The notes under the pieces are model-generated. The model did not search any database. It saw only the letters and a list, made by a program, of their open reading frames with translations, and was not told the origin of the DNA. The position numbers were made by a program, and so were the translations under genes. From positions 46,558-110,557 of the forward strand of contig JAVTVY010025399.1 in the NCBI GenBank assembly GCA_036873755.1: DNA of 64,000 bases, written 5' to 3'. The stretch comes from Hanleya hanleyi (lineage: Eukaryota > Mollusca > Polyplacophora > Lepidopleurida > Hanleyidae). This document shows, in pieces, positions 32,128 through 44,900 of this stretch (positions within the stretch are counted from its first letter, which is position 1; the number at the start of each line of letters is the position of its first letter).

Positions 32128-33595
32128 TATGTACGTTTTATTTTGATTAATTCTTTTTTAAATTTCTTTTCTTTTTTCCTTTGTTCTCTCCTGTCTTTTT
32201 GAATTTCCTTCTTACAAACTTCTTTCTGTCTCTCTTGTCCCAACAAGTCCTTAGACCTTTGGTTCAAGGAAGTCTCGCCTATTAGCGGGCGATCGTTACA
32301 CTCCTGATACTCCTCATCAGACAGAATGAGTGTATCACTGCTAGGAGTGGGATTAGCATCGACCACCTCAGGCCCCCCGCCGATATCCATTGCATTCTCT
32401 TCATTCTTATTCGAGATAGCTTCATTACTACCAGACTGCTGACTACTTTCTTTTTCTGAGAACTCCTTCATTACTTCCTCGTTTGGTGTGAAGTTAACAC
32501 CTACACCGGAGTGAATAGGATTAATGGAGGAATCCACAGACTGCACAAGTGCATTCTGACCCGAAACACTACCAGTATCCGGTAAGTTGTCTCCCTTGAA
32601 TTCAACTTCCGAAGTTAATACTACAACACTTTCAGTTTTATCAGAAATCGACTTCTGATCACCTGACTTCTGCTCACCTGCCTTTACTTCTACATCATCG
32701 CAAACCTCACTCTCACCGACATCTTCATCATTGCAAACCTCACTATCACCGTCATGTTCATCTTCCAAACCACTACCTACCTCCATCTCGTCACCGAGAG
32801 CCTCGTAGTGGTTTGAGGTTTTCTCTAAGCTCTCAGCGGCAACTATCTCCTGATGACGTTTGATAGGTTTGCCATCAGGGCCTACAGTCTTCCACAGGTC
32901 TACAGCGCTAAGTCCTCTTCGGACTTCCGTGGGCGGAGCAGAGCGAGGACCAGAGGAACCACCCTTTCTGCCGTTAGCTACGGTATCTCCAGAAACCTGT
33001 TTGGCTTTTGGACAGGTTTTTTAAAGATGTCCTTCCTGATGACAAATCAGGCATTTATTTTTCAAAGGACACTTCCAGTTCATGTGATTTTCTGATCCAC
33101 AAGTATAACATGTTTTTACTTGGCCGTTATACCATACAGGAAGTCTCATACCTCCAATCAAAATAGAAGAAGGAAGATCACGTTTGAATTTCGTCATCCA
33201 AATTCTTCGAACTCCCGTTTCAAACTGTCTATCAAATGAGTAGAACTCCTTTTGTAAAGAAAGAACATCCCCATAAAACTCAAAAGCACTTTTGATTTCA
33301 GAATCTGGGAAATCGCATGGTCCTTTCATTTTTACCAGCAATTTCCCTGGATCAATTTCCTCAAAATAGCCACGTTGATCTCCAACGCGAATACCTTCCA
33401 GCACTAGGCGAGCTTTGGTATTCTCATTTGCTACTGTGAGGTTCCACAAGGTATTTGATACCTGTACTAGACCTTTAAGAATTTTCGGTCCTGATCCAAC
33501 AGTGTCTTTTAATGCGTGATATATATCGGCCGGATCTGCTCTCTCTAGACCGTGAAGTTTTAGGCTCAATGACCTATTAAACTTGCTAAATGCCA
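32127..33595 (-). pseudogene. LINE ORF1 (gag-like nucleic-acid binding protein)
   Basis: About 489 codons from ATG at 33,595 (MAFSKFNRSLSLKLHGLERA). It has an RRM-like middle and two CCHC knuckles (CYTCGSENHMNWKC and CLICHQEGHL...KTC). An in-frame TAA at 33,021-33,023 falls inside the second knuckle. After it come an acidic tail with many Asp/Glu and a Lys/Arg-rich end. Its stop overlaps the ORF2 start. This protein coats the element RNA in I-type LINEs. Confidence 0.85.
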
Positions 33596-34387
33596 TAGTA
33601 AAAAAAAAAAAAAAAATCAAAGTCCACAAGGGAATCTTAATACAAACTACAAATAGCGACACACACAAACCTCAGTAGTGTGTCTCCACACAGAGTAAAC
33701 ATCGCCTACCCCCCTGAGGGAGCCCCACTCTAAAGGTGAAGGTGAAAACTATACAAGCAATACAATAATACACTATCTCTGAACCTTGTCTCGGCCGAAC
33801 AATAGCCCAGTTCTAAACCGGGTCCGTTGCTAGGTGATACCGAGGAACAAAAGAACAGAGAACAAAGGCTAGCGCACAGCTGTACACTCAGGGCTAAGCC
33901 TACAATGCACAGCAATATAACTTCGGTATGTTACATGTATCCAACCTACCTCGATTCACACTAAACTTATGTGCAAATCGACCTACGTCAAACCGAACGA
34001 AAAACGAACCAACTTCAAACTAGATCAAGTCAACAAGGATATATATATACAACAGCAAAATTCGAAATATTTACAGACCGCGAACAAACAGAGGCGAGGG
34101 AGACAGAACAAAACCCACCGACCCTCTCGGTCACAAAGACCGAGACGGTAGTAATGGTAGGTCCTTGCCTTCCCAAACCAGGCCAAACTGACTAAGTCAG
34201 AAAACCGCCCTGAACAGCAAAAACCGAGAAATAATTCTAAACTTTCACCACAGGTATTTGTCAAAAGTATTCACAAAATATATTACACAGAAATCAGAGC
34301 TAATATCAGCTGAAATACGCAGAAATAGACAAATTTCTCAGAGCGAAGTGAAAACACGTCCGACTCCCAATCTCTCTACATCCGGGC
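33596..34387 (-). mobile_element. LINE 5' leader
   Basis: Untranslated start of the LINE, with an A-run (16 A on the plus strand, 33,600-33,616) next to the ORF1 ATG. A diverged second copy is at 22,600-23,264. It should contain an internal promoter, but I see no motif that proves it. Confidence 0.7.
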
Positions 34388-34841
34388 CTTGGGAAGAGGA
34401 TGACTGAAGCCGTTCATCAGCTGACCAAAAATCTCTCCTTGATAATGCCACACGCTCTGCAGCTGAAAGGTGATTCTGCCTCAGTTCTGCAGCCTCGTTA
34501 TTTTCTGCAGTATCAGTCTGTTCTGCAAACGAAGTTCGGTCAACATCAGTTTGTGCAGTGGGTTCTATGTCTTCTTCATCTGCATGTAAAGACATTGGCC
34601 TGCCAACCACTTGTCGGATCTGTACAACCTCACGATTTTCGTAGAAGTGTTGATGATGTTTCCGGACATGTTTGTAGAAGGAATGATATACCGTAAAGGC
34701 ACGGGAACATTCCTCTATACCACAGCTTATGTGAAAATTGGGAGAATTGCTGTGGACTTGGTAAATGTGTGTCATCAAACCACTTAAGGTGATTGCCAAA
34801 AATGTCAGGCAGATGGCACAATGCCATGTCCACTTCGCCAT
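34388..34841 (-). pseudogene. EnSpm transposase, first coding exon with C2H2 fingers
   Basis: From ATG at 34,841 (MAKWTWHCAICLTF). An acceptor TTATTACAG just upstream (exon would begin near 34,859) implies a further non-coding 5' exon. The exon has two finger-like units: CAICLTF with H-x3-H, and CGIEECSRAFTVYHSFYKHV with an H-x4-H end. A low-complexity acidic and Gln/Ser-rich region follows. N-terminal fingers of this kind are seen on metazoan EnSpm transposases and probably bind the element ends. The LINE cuts the exon at 34,387. Confidence 0.75.
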
Positions 34842-34859
34842 GCAGCTTGGGTTTTTCCT

Positions 34860-35982
34860 GTAATAAATAATAGACAGTCATGTAAATTGATTACGGTACA
34901 TGTGTCGTCCGATGTCGCATTTAATAAAAGCTACATTGTAGTCCTGTATCTGGTGAATACCATTTTATAAAATTCACTAGGTTGTCGACCTACATCTTGC
35001 TTGTCGAATGCGAGTAAAAATACAAAAATGAGCCATAAAACTGTTTTACTGCACCTGAAATCCTAAAGCGGATACTACCTTTACGCATATAGGATTATAT
35101 GGTTAACACAAATGTTGATTTGACCATATTATTATTTCTACAAAAGCTCAAATACTTCATGAAACAGGAACGGCTGGAGAAAAACACAACTATGATATGC
35201 CTATGAATAATAAAGTATTCATTAAAATTAAATCCTATCTGCTCCCCCATTTGGATATGTCGCTTGCATGATCTAACCGGCTTGCAATAACGCGAGTGTC
35301 AACCAATCCCGAGAGCTCTTCATAGTGCTTTGAAGGGAACATAATGGTAAGTGTTTTCTGGTTGGCTCAGCCGAATCACACGCCAAGCTGTCGGGGAATC
35401 TTCTGATGTTGCCGCCCTCCCGCCATGTTGGCACCATAATGCGGGGTACATGTAGAATTATGAACTGGTCCTTGCCATAAACCTTGGGTTAAAGCAGAGA
35501 CCATGACCCTATCCCCCCTCCCCGACTGCAAGTAAAGTAGTTAAAATGCCGCCGTGATGTCATAAGAATATTAAATATTCATGAGCTGGGAAAGAATATT
35601 AAATATTCATGAGCTGGGAACTCTGAACCACACCAAATTTAATTCAAATCAGTAAGATCCTACATAGCGACATGTACGATTGGAGAGCATTGATAGGATA
35701 TTAATTTATTAAGAGTGTGACAAACTAGAAAGAGAGCAGCAAAATATGTTTCCTTATTTCATGGACAATAAAATTATATTAAACTAGAAAAATAAAACAA
35801 TCGCCCAAGACTGACAATAGTTTATACGGCGATCAATATTCAAGAACACAATATATTTTTTCTTGTTTAATAAGAAATAAATCTTCAGAAAACTCATAGG
35901 AACTGGTTTAAGAAAAAAAATCTTACGTGCCCACGTGATGTACACGTAGGAGTTGCCCGGATATAGATGCAGACGACCCGCA
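34860..35982. promoter_or_regulatory. Intergenic region between two divergent genes, probable bidirectional promoter
   Basis: About 1.1 kb separates the transposase start from the SAM-domain gene start. Seen here are CCAAT boxes (CAACCAATCC near 35,305 and inverted ATTGG-like words), GCCGCCCTCCCGCCATGTT near 35,412, and a tandem pair GAATATTAAATATTCATGAG at about 35,566 and 35,594. Sharing of one control region by both genes is an inference from the layout. Confidence 0.45.
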
Positions 35983-38900
35983 ATGGCTCTGTCACAAAGT
36001 CAGGATCAGGAAAGCACATTGCCATCCGATGTAAAACGCATGTCATCGGTGGAACTTAGACGTCACCTTGCTTACAAATTCGATGAGGACATTGCCGACA
36101 TCTTTTTGGGTGAGTATTTCGTAACTTCACTTCCAATCAGATGTTAAATATTTGCTACGACCCGAGCCATATATATGTTGGCCTATGACGGTACGGTCCC
36201 TACTTGCATCATTCGAACGGCCAGATTCGTAGTCTACCGTGAATTAAATAATGCTTCAAGTAATCATGGCATGGTATAGCATTTGTATTTATCTCAAATA
36301 CGGCAATACTTACGGTGTAACTTACTTCGGGACGATGCAGCTTTGCGTAGAAGCGGCGATTCCATGCACGGGGTCAAGGGTCAATATTCACTTGTTGGCG
36401 CGAAAATTGCGGACATGCGCCATCCACTTTTTCGATCACCAGGGGTCGCTAACCTCGCCACCAGTGGTCGCCACCGTCGCAGCTACCCACTTCCTGGTTG
36501 ACATGAAGTCAGGACGGGGGCATAATCTTAATCATGATCGCTCAGCAGCTCGTCAGTATAACGAAATAGATTCAATAGACTTTTGTTTACAAATCAGCTG
36601 GCACTGGCAGTCAGTTCTCGCAGATATGGAGGCTGGAGCTGATCTTAAAAATCACAGTGAAGTGTGCGCTCACCAATCCGGGGAATGACTTAGCAGTACG
36701 TACAAACAAAAACATGCTTTCATGCTTTTATGGTTTCATATCAAAACTGATCATATTTCAGCTACGGTAGTACGGGTACTTTTATTTCTTTCAAAGCGCA
36801 CCCTGGAAATTTTGCACAACATACCTGAAGTGACTTTTATTATAAAAATATTGATAGGCCTATTATCAGTATTTCTTTCTGCTTTTTTTGAGAAATTCAT
36901 CCATAAAAATGGGGCATGTCTGGTCAACCGTTGCCCCACTCTGAGATATAAATTTATGTTATTTGGTCAGTTCTTTCATCATTTATCTACCAGTTGAGGT
37001 AGAATATTTTGCAGTGTTATATGACAAGAATTTGAGAAAGAAGAATGAAACCAACAAGGAAGTGTGCAGAAAATGATTTCTCAGATAAGAATTGTTGCAC
37101 ACAATAGCAATCAACATTTATATTCCAAAGTATTGTAGGTTCTATGGGATCACCTCTCCAATTTGTGATTTATTTTCCATCATACGATAATTAATTGGCC
37201 AGTATTTTTAATGGCAAACATAATAACTTGTCCATTTGGAAACTGTGTACACACACTATTGGCGATGAATAACAAAGATGGTAGCCAGTTGACATTTAGA
37301 AATGGTCGCTTGTCAGAAATATGTCAAAATGCCTTAAAATCAGATGAATGAAATCTGCTTGTCAGTAGAATACCTGAACCGGGAAATGGCTGGTAGGTCG
37401 TTGTAACTTGATTCTTTATACCATATGGAAATTAAACCATGAATGGGAGACATATAATCCTGTGGAACCTGGTCACAATATATGTCAGAATATAAATGTT
37501 GATCACTCCAGGGTTCCAGTTGGGGCTACTTGCAGTGAATGAGTGATTATTCTAGATAATTAATGAAGAGTCGTACACATAATGAATGGTAAATATAGCT
37601 TGATCTAGCTATAATATCTCAATCCAGGTGTTTTAAATATTTCTATCATCAAATGTGTGATGTAACCTTTCTCGCTGTCATTGGTAACATAACCAGTTTG
37701 TATCAGTTGCTGAGAATATAGCTGGAAATGATATTTTCTCGAAAATATTAATAAAAGAACATTATACATTCAAACAAACAATGTGGTTAATGGTTTTATT
37801 TACAAAAGGGAATGTTTGTCAATTCCAAAATAATTTGTTATTTATCCTGAGACCGCTGTCGAGTGTCCCTATCTGTTGTTCAACCAGCAAAATGATTGCA
37901 TAGTTATTTTTAACTCGCTTTTCTGAGTGAACACAAATTTTATTATCTTGCTACAAAGTATAGATATATTTTTGTACCGGTACTGTGCAATCCCAATCAC
38001 AATATTTGGCATCTAACATACCATATGGTTGTCAGAATTTTGATGATTCTCACCGAGGGACTTCATTTAAAATATCGTAAGACTTTCTAGTTAACAATTT
38101 AGAATATTATAACTAATATGATCTTGTCGAACTATTGCATTATTCATGTATATAGGTTATGGATGGATGGATGGATGTACTTGGGCACTCTATATTTTGT
38201 GAAAAGCATCCAGAATGTTGTAATGTTGCAGATAATTGACAAATTGTTTCTTCTCATAGCTGCAGGCATCAATGGAGAAACTTTCTTGTCTTTGAACCGG
38301 GATGATGTATCCGTATTATTCCCATCGGTGGATAAATTCCTTGCCAGACGTCGTATTATGGACTACATTAGGGTATGTACAATGTTCATGGGTATATTGG
38401 AGCTGACATTGACTCTATAATATGCCATTGTATATTAACTTATACTGCATTACTACCGTTGTGCAGAGCATTGACCAAAGATTGTCAGGCAACCAGTTTA
38501 ATTAGGGCAGCTCAGCTTTGTTAATATACGGAAAATTTTCTTCAGTCAACCAAATTTTATAATAATCTACTATTCCTGTCAACATCATGTATTAATTTAT
38601 TTTTTGTCTAATGGACAGTCCCCTGTTCTCTATTGAACCTTGTATGATAGTCATATAAGCTTATACATATACATTGTATAGTTTTTTTCTAGCCGCTTAA
38701 CAATTCGTAATTGAGTTTTCATAAAATTTTGAAATTTAGTTTTTCAAGAAAAATTATGTTTTGGAAATGAAATTAAGTTTTCATCAAATACCAAGCTGGC
38801 AGACAAAAGTGAAATTCCACGTCAACATCTATCAACACCAAATTCATATGTATTATGTTAAATGTCTACTAAAAACATCAAAACTGAAGATTGAGTAAAT

Positions 38901-41900
38901 TGAATGTTGATGACAATTTGCTGCAGGCACGCTGAAGAAAAATAGTTTTCTCAGCGAAAATATATATTGATTTGTATGGAGAAGTGGTTAAATTAAGTAC
39001 TCTTTTGTAATTCCATGCGTGAGTATTTGTGCGCTCTGTATGCTTCAGGAATACGGTGATGAATCTGGGACTATGAACGTGGAGCTCGATGTCGGCTACC
39101 CAGCTCTAAGATTAGCACGCGTTGACTTCCATACATACAGTGACAGCGAGCTAATACGCTGTGATAGAGAAGGGAAGGTAACAAAGGAAGTGCTAGAACG
39201 GTGCGTGAGAGCGGTCATATCAAATATGATTACTGTATGCCAGCAGTTACAGGAACCAAGATATCCAACTCCACAAGAACTACTGGAGATGGCTAAAACA
39301 ATGGTTCGCAGATTTCCAGTTCTAAAGGATGATGAGTCGTTAAACCCAAAACGTCCATGGGTGAGTACATGAGAATTATATATCCTTTAATTCTAATATG
39401 ACCGCAGTGTTGGCAGTATTGGTAGTATACAGTACTTGGCATTACATGCTTTGCACCAAAGTATGACAGGAGAGCTACATGTAGTCTAGAAAAAATGCAC
39501 CGTGAATATGACATTAAGGAGCTTAAAAAGTACTAAAAAAAATTCAAGGCAAGTGAAGTTTGTCACTGTGTTTACGGTACCTGTCACACATATCTGGTAT
39601 CAAAACTAAACATTTTGCTGGGAGTTTTATACTTTTTTAATCTGAAAAAAAAATAGGAAGAGGCCTTGCCTCGTTCTCATGTAAGGGAAATTTGATGAGA
39701 GCAGATTATTACTCCTGTTAAATACTGTTAAAGTGTCCATCATTGTCCATGTTCTGTTCATTAATTTATCTGCTAGCCTTGAAAATCTAATCTAGGAGAA
39801 ACGAAAGAGAGGACTACCTGTGTGTCAATTTCCTCATGGCAAGGCTTGAGGAACATATTTTTTATTGTTTCTCTAATATCACCAAAACTTAACTGCATGA
39901 GAGTTATCTGTCAATCTCGTCAAAAATTTGATAACACAAAATGACAGTAAAAATGTGCAAGTTGTATATGTTTGATGGAAGTGCTTAATTTTAGTACCTT
40001 TGCAAATTCATAGGTTTTCATTTCAAAACAAAATAAAATTTTCTGACGCGATATTCATTTTTGACTGTTCAGTGGCCTGGTTTTTGTGTGGAATCTAACA
40101 CGTGATAAAAAACTGCAGTCTTTGCTATTTTCTACATTGCAGACCTTCAAATTGCTGTCACATATTACAGTCTGATTTGTCTGCAAATATTGATGGAGAA
40201 CTGCTTGTTTACTCTTATGCTTTATGTTTGATACCATTTACATTGTAGGAAGGGTTCTTGTTCAAATTAAAAAGGAGGTTATCCAACAAGAAGCCAACGG
40301 TAAAGCCTCAGGGACCAAGCCCGAAGAGAGCTCGAAAGCAGAAGGAAATCGCCGGTTCTTCCAAGGAAGATGACTATCTCAGTAGGAGTGGCATGGAGAA
40401 CAATGATGCTGGCACCGAGTCGGAAATCGAGTCTGATGAAAGTGGTCCCCAAGGTTCTATGATGACCGGCAACCAAGATAAGCCTGAATTTGGTGAGTGT
40501 TCTAACATTATATGAAGGGGCCATTCAAGTATTACGAATGACCTCCCTCCCCCCTTCCATATGTAAAATTTAACCCAGCATACATAGAAAAAAAATTCTA
40601 TTGACGACAATACCCTGAGGCCAAAATGGCTGAGGGGTAAAAATCCTATGTGGCTGTTAAAAATATACTCATGCCAAATTTTGGTTTATATTTATAAGAG
40701 TTATTGCCCTTTGTTCTTGAAATTTTTCTGTGAATGTGACATATTGTTCGGGCTGAATCTTGGGTAATATTGTATGGATAAGTGTGAAACTTGCATGATA
40801 TGTGGTCACTGAAATGTCCGTGGTAAACAACTGTTTATCTAGGCCCTGGGTTTGAAAAGGAGTAGGACTCCACCCGCGGGGTCTCGGGTGTTGAAAGGAA
40901 TTAGAACCCCACCCGTGCGGTTTCCGGGTGTGAAAAGGAATAGGAACCAACATCGTGATATGACTGAGATAGTGTTGAAAGCGATGTTAAACCATATTCA
41001 CTCTCACTCACTCACTCACTTTTTATCGAGGCTAATACCTTGAACTCTGACGAATTGATTTGGTGCTACCATGAATACATTCGTCATTGGTAAATTGGCA
41101 TTATTAGCTAGACACCAAAGACACGCTCTTCTTGTGATTGGTACACGGTGACGTAGTGTTGTGGTCTACTACGTTGCGCGAATGGGGGTCACATGACTTC
41201 ATCTGGCGTGATGCCAAGATGTCAAAAGGTTATCATTGGATCCAAGATAACAGCTCCCACAACAACCACCACTTATATTGGTTTAGGTCTTGATCTCCGT
41301 TAATCATATATAAGCTTTTCACCAGTATCTGGTACTGCGGCTTCCTCCACCAACCAAACTGACTGTCACCATATGAGTGAAACAACCTTGAGTGTGACAG
41401 TAATTAGCCAAATCCAGAAAAAAATATTTTGGGGGGCGGGGGAGGGGGGCATACATGTACAAGTGGGCGATCTTCAATTGCTTCTTCCTGGGTTTGTATA
41501 TATTTTTTTGCAAACACAACATTATATTTGAATGGCCTAATCAGACTAACATTGCCTCAAACCTATTTCGGACATTGACGGTCACTGATGTATGTGTAGA
41601 TCTGAATGAAAGGAGGGGGGTATGGTTTCCTGTTCAGGAACATTCCAACTTAATGAATATTAGAGTAATTTTTGCAGATCTGGTTCCTCAGTTAGATTGA
41701 TATTGGTCGATGTTCAACAGGGTATGGTTGGAGGCAAATTAATTTTCCACTCCCTACATACACTATCTTATTTGGCAGATACACCCCCCCCCCCCCACTC
41801 CTTTTACCCTTTTGAAGTATTTTAAAATGACTGACCAGTGGTTCATGTTGAACAGACTGACAGTAGTATGAGTCTGGTGAAGGTTCACATCTTCACCCTC

Positions 41901-44900
41901 AACACTTTTTATAGTAGGATACTTCCATTAATTTAATATTCTGGTATTTAATACATGATGGTAAATGATAATTATTTCTGTGCATAGTGTTTGGCATTTG
42001 TGCCAACCACCGTCAATGCGTAGTGTGTCCATCGCATATCCTACGACCTTTTCCGCAAGATATCTTGATAACTGATGAACCCAATGTCATCAAACTTGAG
42101 TGGAAGCTTACGAAGTTATTAATATTCAGGGGGAAATGTCACTTTCCTTTATACGTTTCAGATCCCGAATTAATGCATCTTCATTACGAGAAGCTAAAAT
42201 CCAAACTGCAGGAAAAGAAACCAAATCCCAAAGTGGTGTGTCAGTTGCTTGACGTTGAATTTCCTGCCAGGCGCTGTTTAGTTGAGTCTCTGTTAACATC
42301 CAAGGACAGGCAACAGAAAATCATCGACAAGTATCCATGCTTCTTGAAAGCAGTTCATGTAAGTTGAAGAACTTGCAAGTTTTCCAAATTAATATCATGT
42401 GTACATCTTGAGGTGAGTCTGAAGCCTTTTAAAATGACTGGCCTTGATATATTTTATCAGTCAAATGATGTAATTTCAGTCCTTATTAACCTCTTACATG
42501 TCCTGAATTTTCATCGTTAAATTATTTGAATTTAAGTGACCAAAACATCTATGAAGCCATGGCCACTAAACTGAGAGCTCTCTTGAAAACCAAGACCAAA
42601 TACCAAATCTTGTCTCAGTTCCTCTTGGTTTAGCATTGTTGAATTGTCCTCATAAATTTCACCTTTCAAAGCGAGGTTTTTCTTGGTTTTGATACTGATT
42701 TGTACTTGCTGATAAGAATGTATTCTTTCATTTCAGCTTTTGGATGAAATAAGAAGATATGTAGACCGAAACAATGCCCACTATTTAAGTGAATGTGGAG
42801 TACGCTTGGACAAAGTCTTCCAACAACTATTTCTCTACGGTATAACAGTCTCTTTTCACCAAGTGTGGTGACAGGTGGGTATATTTTCACTTCTGCACTT
42901 TGGGATGTTCCAAATAAAGTACATGGGAGGGCAATCTATTTTATTGGTATTTGGGTGGCATGTGATTTACCATGTATAAACATTTATGGGAAGATTGGAT
43001 GAATGGTATATGAGTGGCACTAATTAGTAAACAAGCTGCCTTTCCCCAACCCCATTTCTGAAACATCTCTTACAGATAGTTGTGTGTTTAAACAAAATAT
43101 TGCTTGTGCGCTATTAGATAACCATCATATCAGCTAAACATTGCCTACTTCCAACCAGTCAGCTCATACCAGGTACATTTTGCTGGAATTGCCCTGAGCT
43201 TGTGGCACTGGTGCATTATATATTTGTGACAGAACAAATTCTGCATACCCCACATACCAGCCATCGGAAAATGCAGTCAGACTGGTTGAGCAAAAACCTG
43301 AATTAGATCATCAATATTTGTTTGAATCAGACTTCAGTTTCTATTTCATACCCATGTTTTGCAGGTGATTGTGAAAAGGGCAAGCACATTCTTCAGAACA
43401 TTACAGAAATGTTCCCCGGATCAAGGAAGACCAAGGAGAAGCTACTTATCTGTATTGAGGTAAAAAATAAATTGGTCTTGAGTCTTTTTGCATATAAAGT
43501 TATTCATTCCAGCCTGCAACAAGTTTTATCTGTCCATTGTAATGTGCGCAATGTCACCAGAGTAGATCAACATCTTTTTCAAATTTTTGATAGATCTACA
43601 CATGGAAACTTAAATACATGATGTATTGGGGCCATTGTGATCACATGCCTTTATCAACACAATCTTTGGAGAACTTATTGCCATACAATTACTAAACGTG
43701 GTAGAGTTTCGTATCTAGCCGCAAATCAGAAGCCTATTGAAAAGGCTTTGTTGAATAATAGTTTAGTTATGTCCCTTAATTGAACAAGATCAGTCTATAT
43801 AAGTTTTTGCTATTGTATTTATTTTGGTGCATTGGTCACATGGAAGGGTAGCTTTCACAGTTATGAACTCCATTTTTATACGCCCGCCAAAAGGCGGACG
43901 TATTATGTGATGGCGGTTTCCGTCCGTCTGTCCGTCCCTCGTGTCCGGTCTATATCTGGGACAGTTTTCTATCTACAGTTCTAATTTTTGGTGAGTGGAT
44001 ACCCTACGGGGAGACGATGTGTCGCGTACCAAAATGAAGGTCAAGGTCAGAGGTCAAAGGTCACTGGCCTAAAAAACAGGAAATCACTGAAGTGTTCGTG
44101 TCCGGTCTATATCTGTGAATGTTTTCTATCCACAGTTGCAATTTTTTATGAGTGGATACGCTAGGTGGAGACGATGTGTCGCGTACCAAAATTGAGGTCA
44201 AGGTCAGAGGTCAAAGGTCACTTGCCTAAAATCAGGAAATCATTGATCATTGATAGTTTTCTATCTACAGTTCTAATTTTTGGTGAGTGGATGCCCTATG
44301 GGGGAACTGTGTTGCATACAAAATGTAGGTCAAGGTCAGAGGTCAAAGGTCAGTGTCCCGGAAAAATCAGGGAATCATTAAAAATTTCTAACGAGGTGTC
44401 TCATACCAAAATATAGGTCAAGGTTGAAGGTCAAAGGTCACTGACCCCAAAATCAGGAAATTATTAAAAATAACTTTTGTTTTGTCAGTAGATACATGAG
44501 GGGGACACGATGTGTCACATACCAAAATGTAGGTCAAGGCCGAATGTCAAGGTCACTGTGACCCCCAAAATCATGAAATTGTTAAAAATCAAGATTTCTT
44601 GTGTCCATTGATACACATCCTCGCGAGCCAGTGTATCGATCGATTTGTTAGGATCGATACACTGGCTTGGTTAGTTACCCATATGAGTTCTGGATATAAA
44701 TAGATCAAGAGGTTTCCTCTAAATCAACCCAATCAGTGAATGCGCTAAGCCAGTTGATTAGGCCAATCCGCTGCTAGGTATGAGATATGACAGGATTGAA
44801 TTTCATTGCGGACTCAACTGCTTTGATGTCAAGTTGAAATCAACATCGGAAGTCAAAGCAAAAACTGCAAGCTTGGGATACCGACATGCTTATTCAAAAC

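Larger units (their letters stand above)
28249..34387 (-). mobile_element. Full-length LINE, I-superfamily type, inserted in the transposase exon
   Basis: A 6.1-kb non-LTR retrotransposon on the minus strand with 5' leader, ORF1, ORF2 and a 3' tail ending in a TC-rich simple repeat. It is flanked by an imperfect 11-12 bp target duplication (TTTGGAAGAGG at 28,238, CTTGGGAAGAGG at 34,388). The 3' UTR ends with GCTGAATGCGACGTTAAACC, the tail also seen on short repeats of gastropods. Only two nonsense codons spoil it, one in each ORF. Confidence 0.88.

Noticed and set aside
36251..36688. 145-residue frame as a gene
   Set aside because: Lies in intron 1 of the SAM-domain gene, has no motif, and its composition is like the neighbouring non-coding DNA.
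42840..42875. Exon 6 of the SAM gene extended to the donor GTGGGT at 42,875
   Set aside because: It would include an in-frame TGA and break the phase with exon 7; the GTATAA donor at 42,840 fits both.
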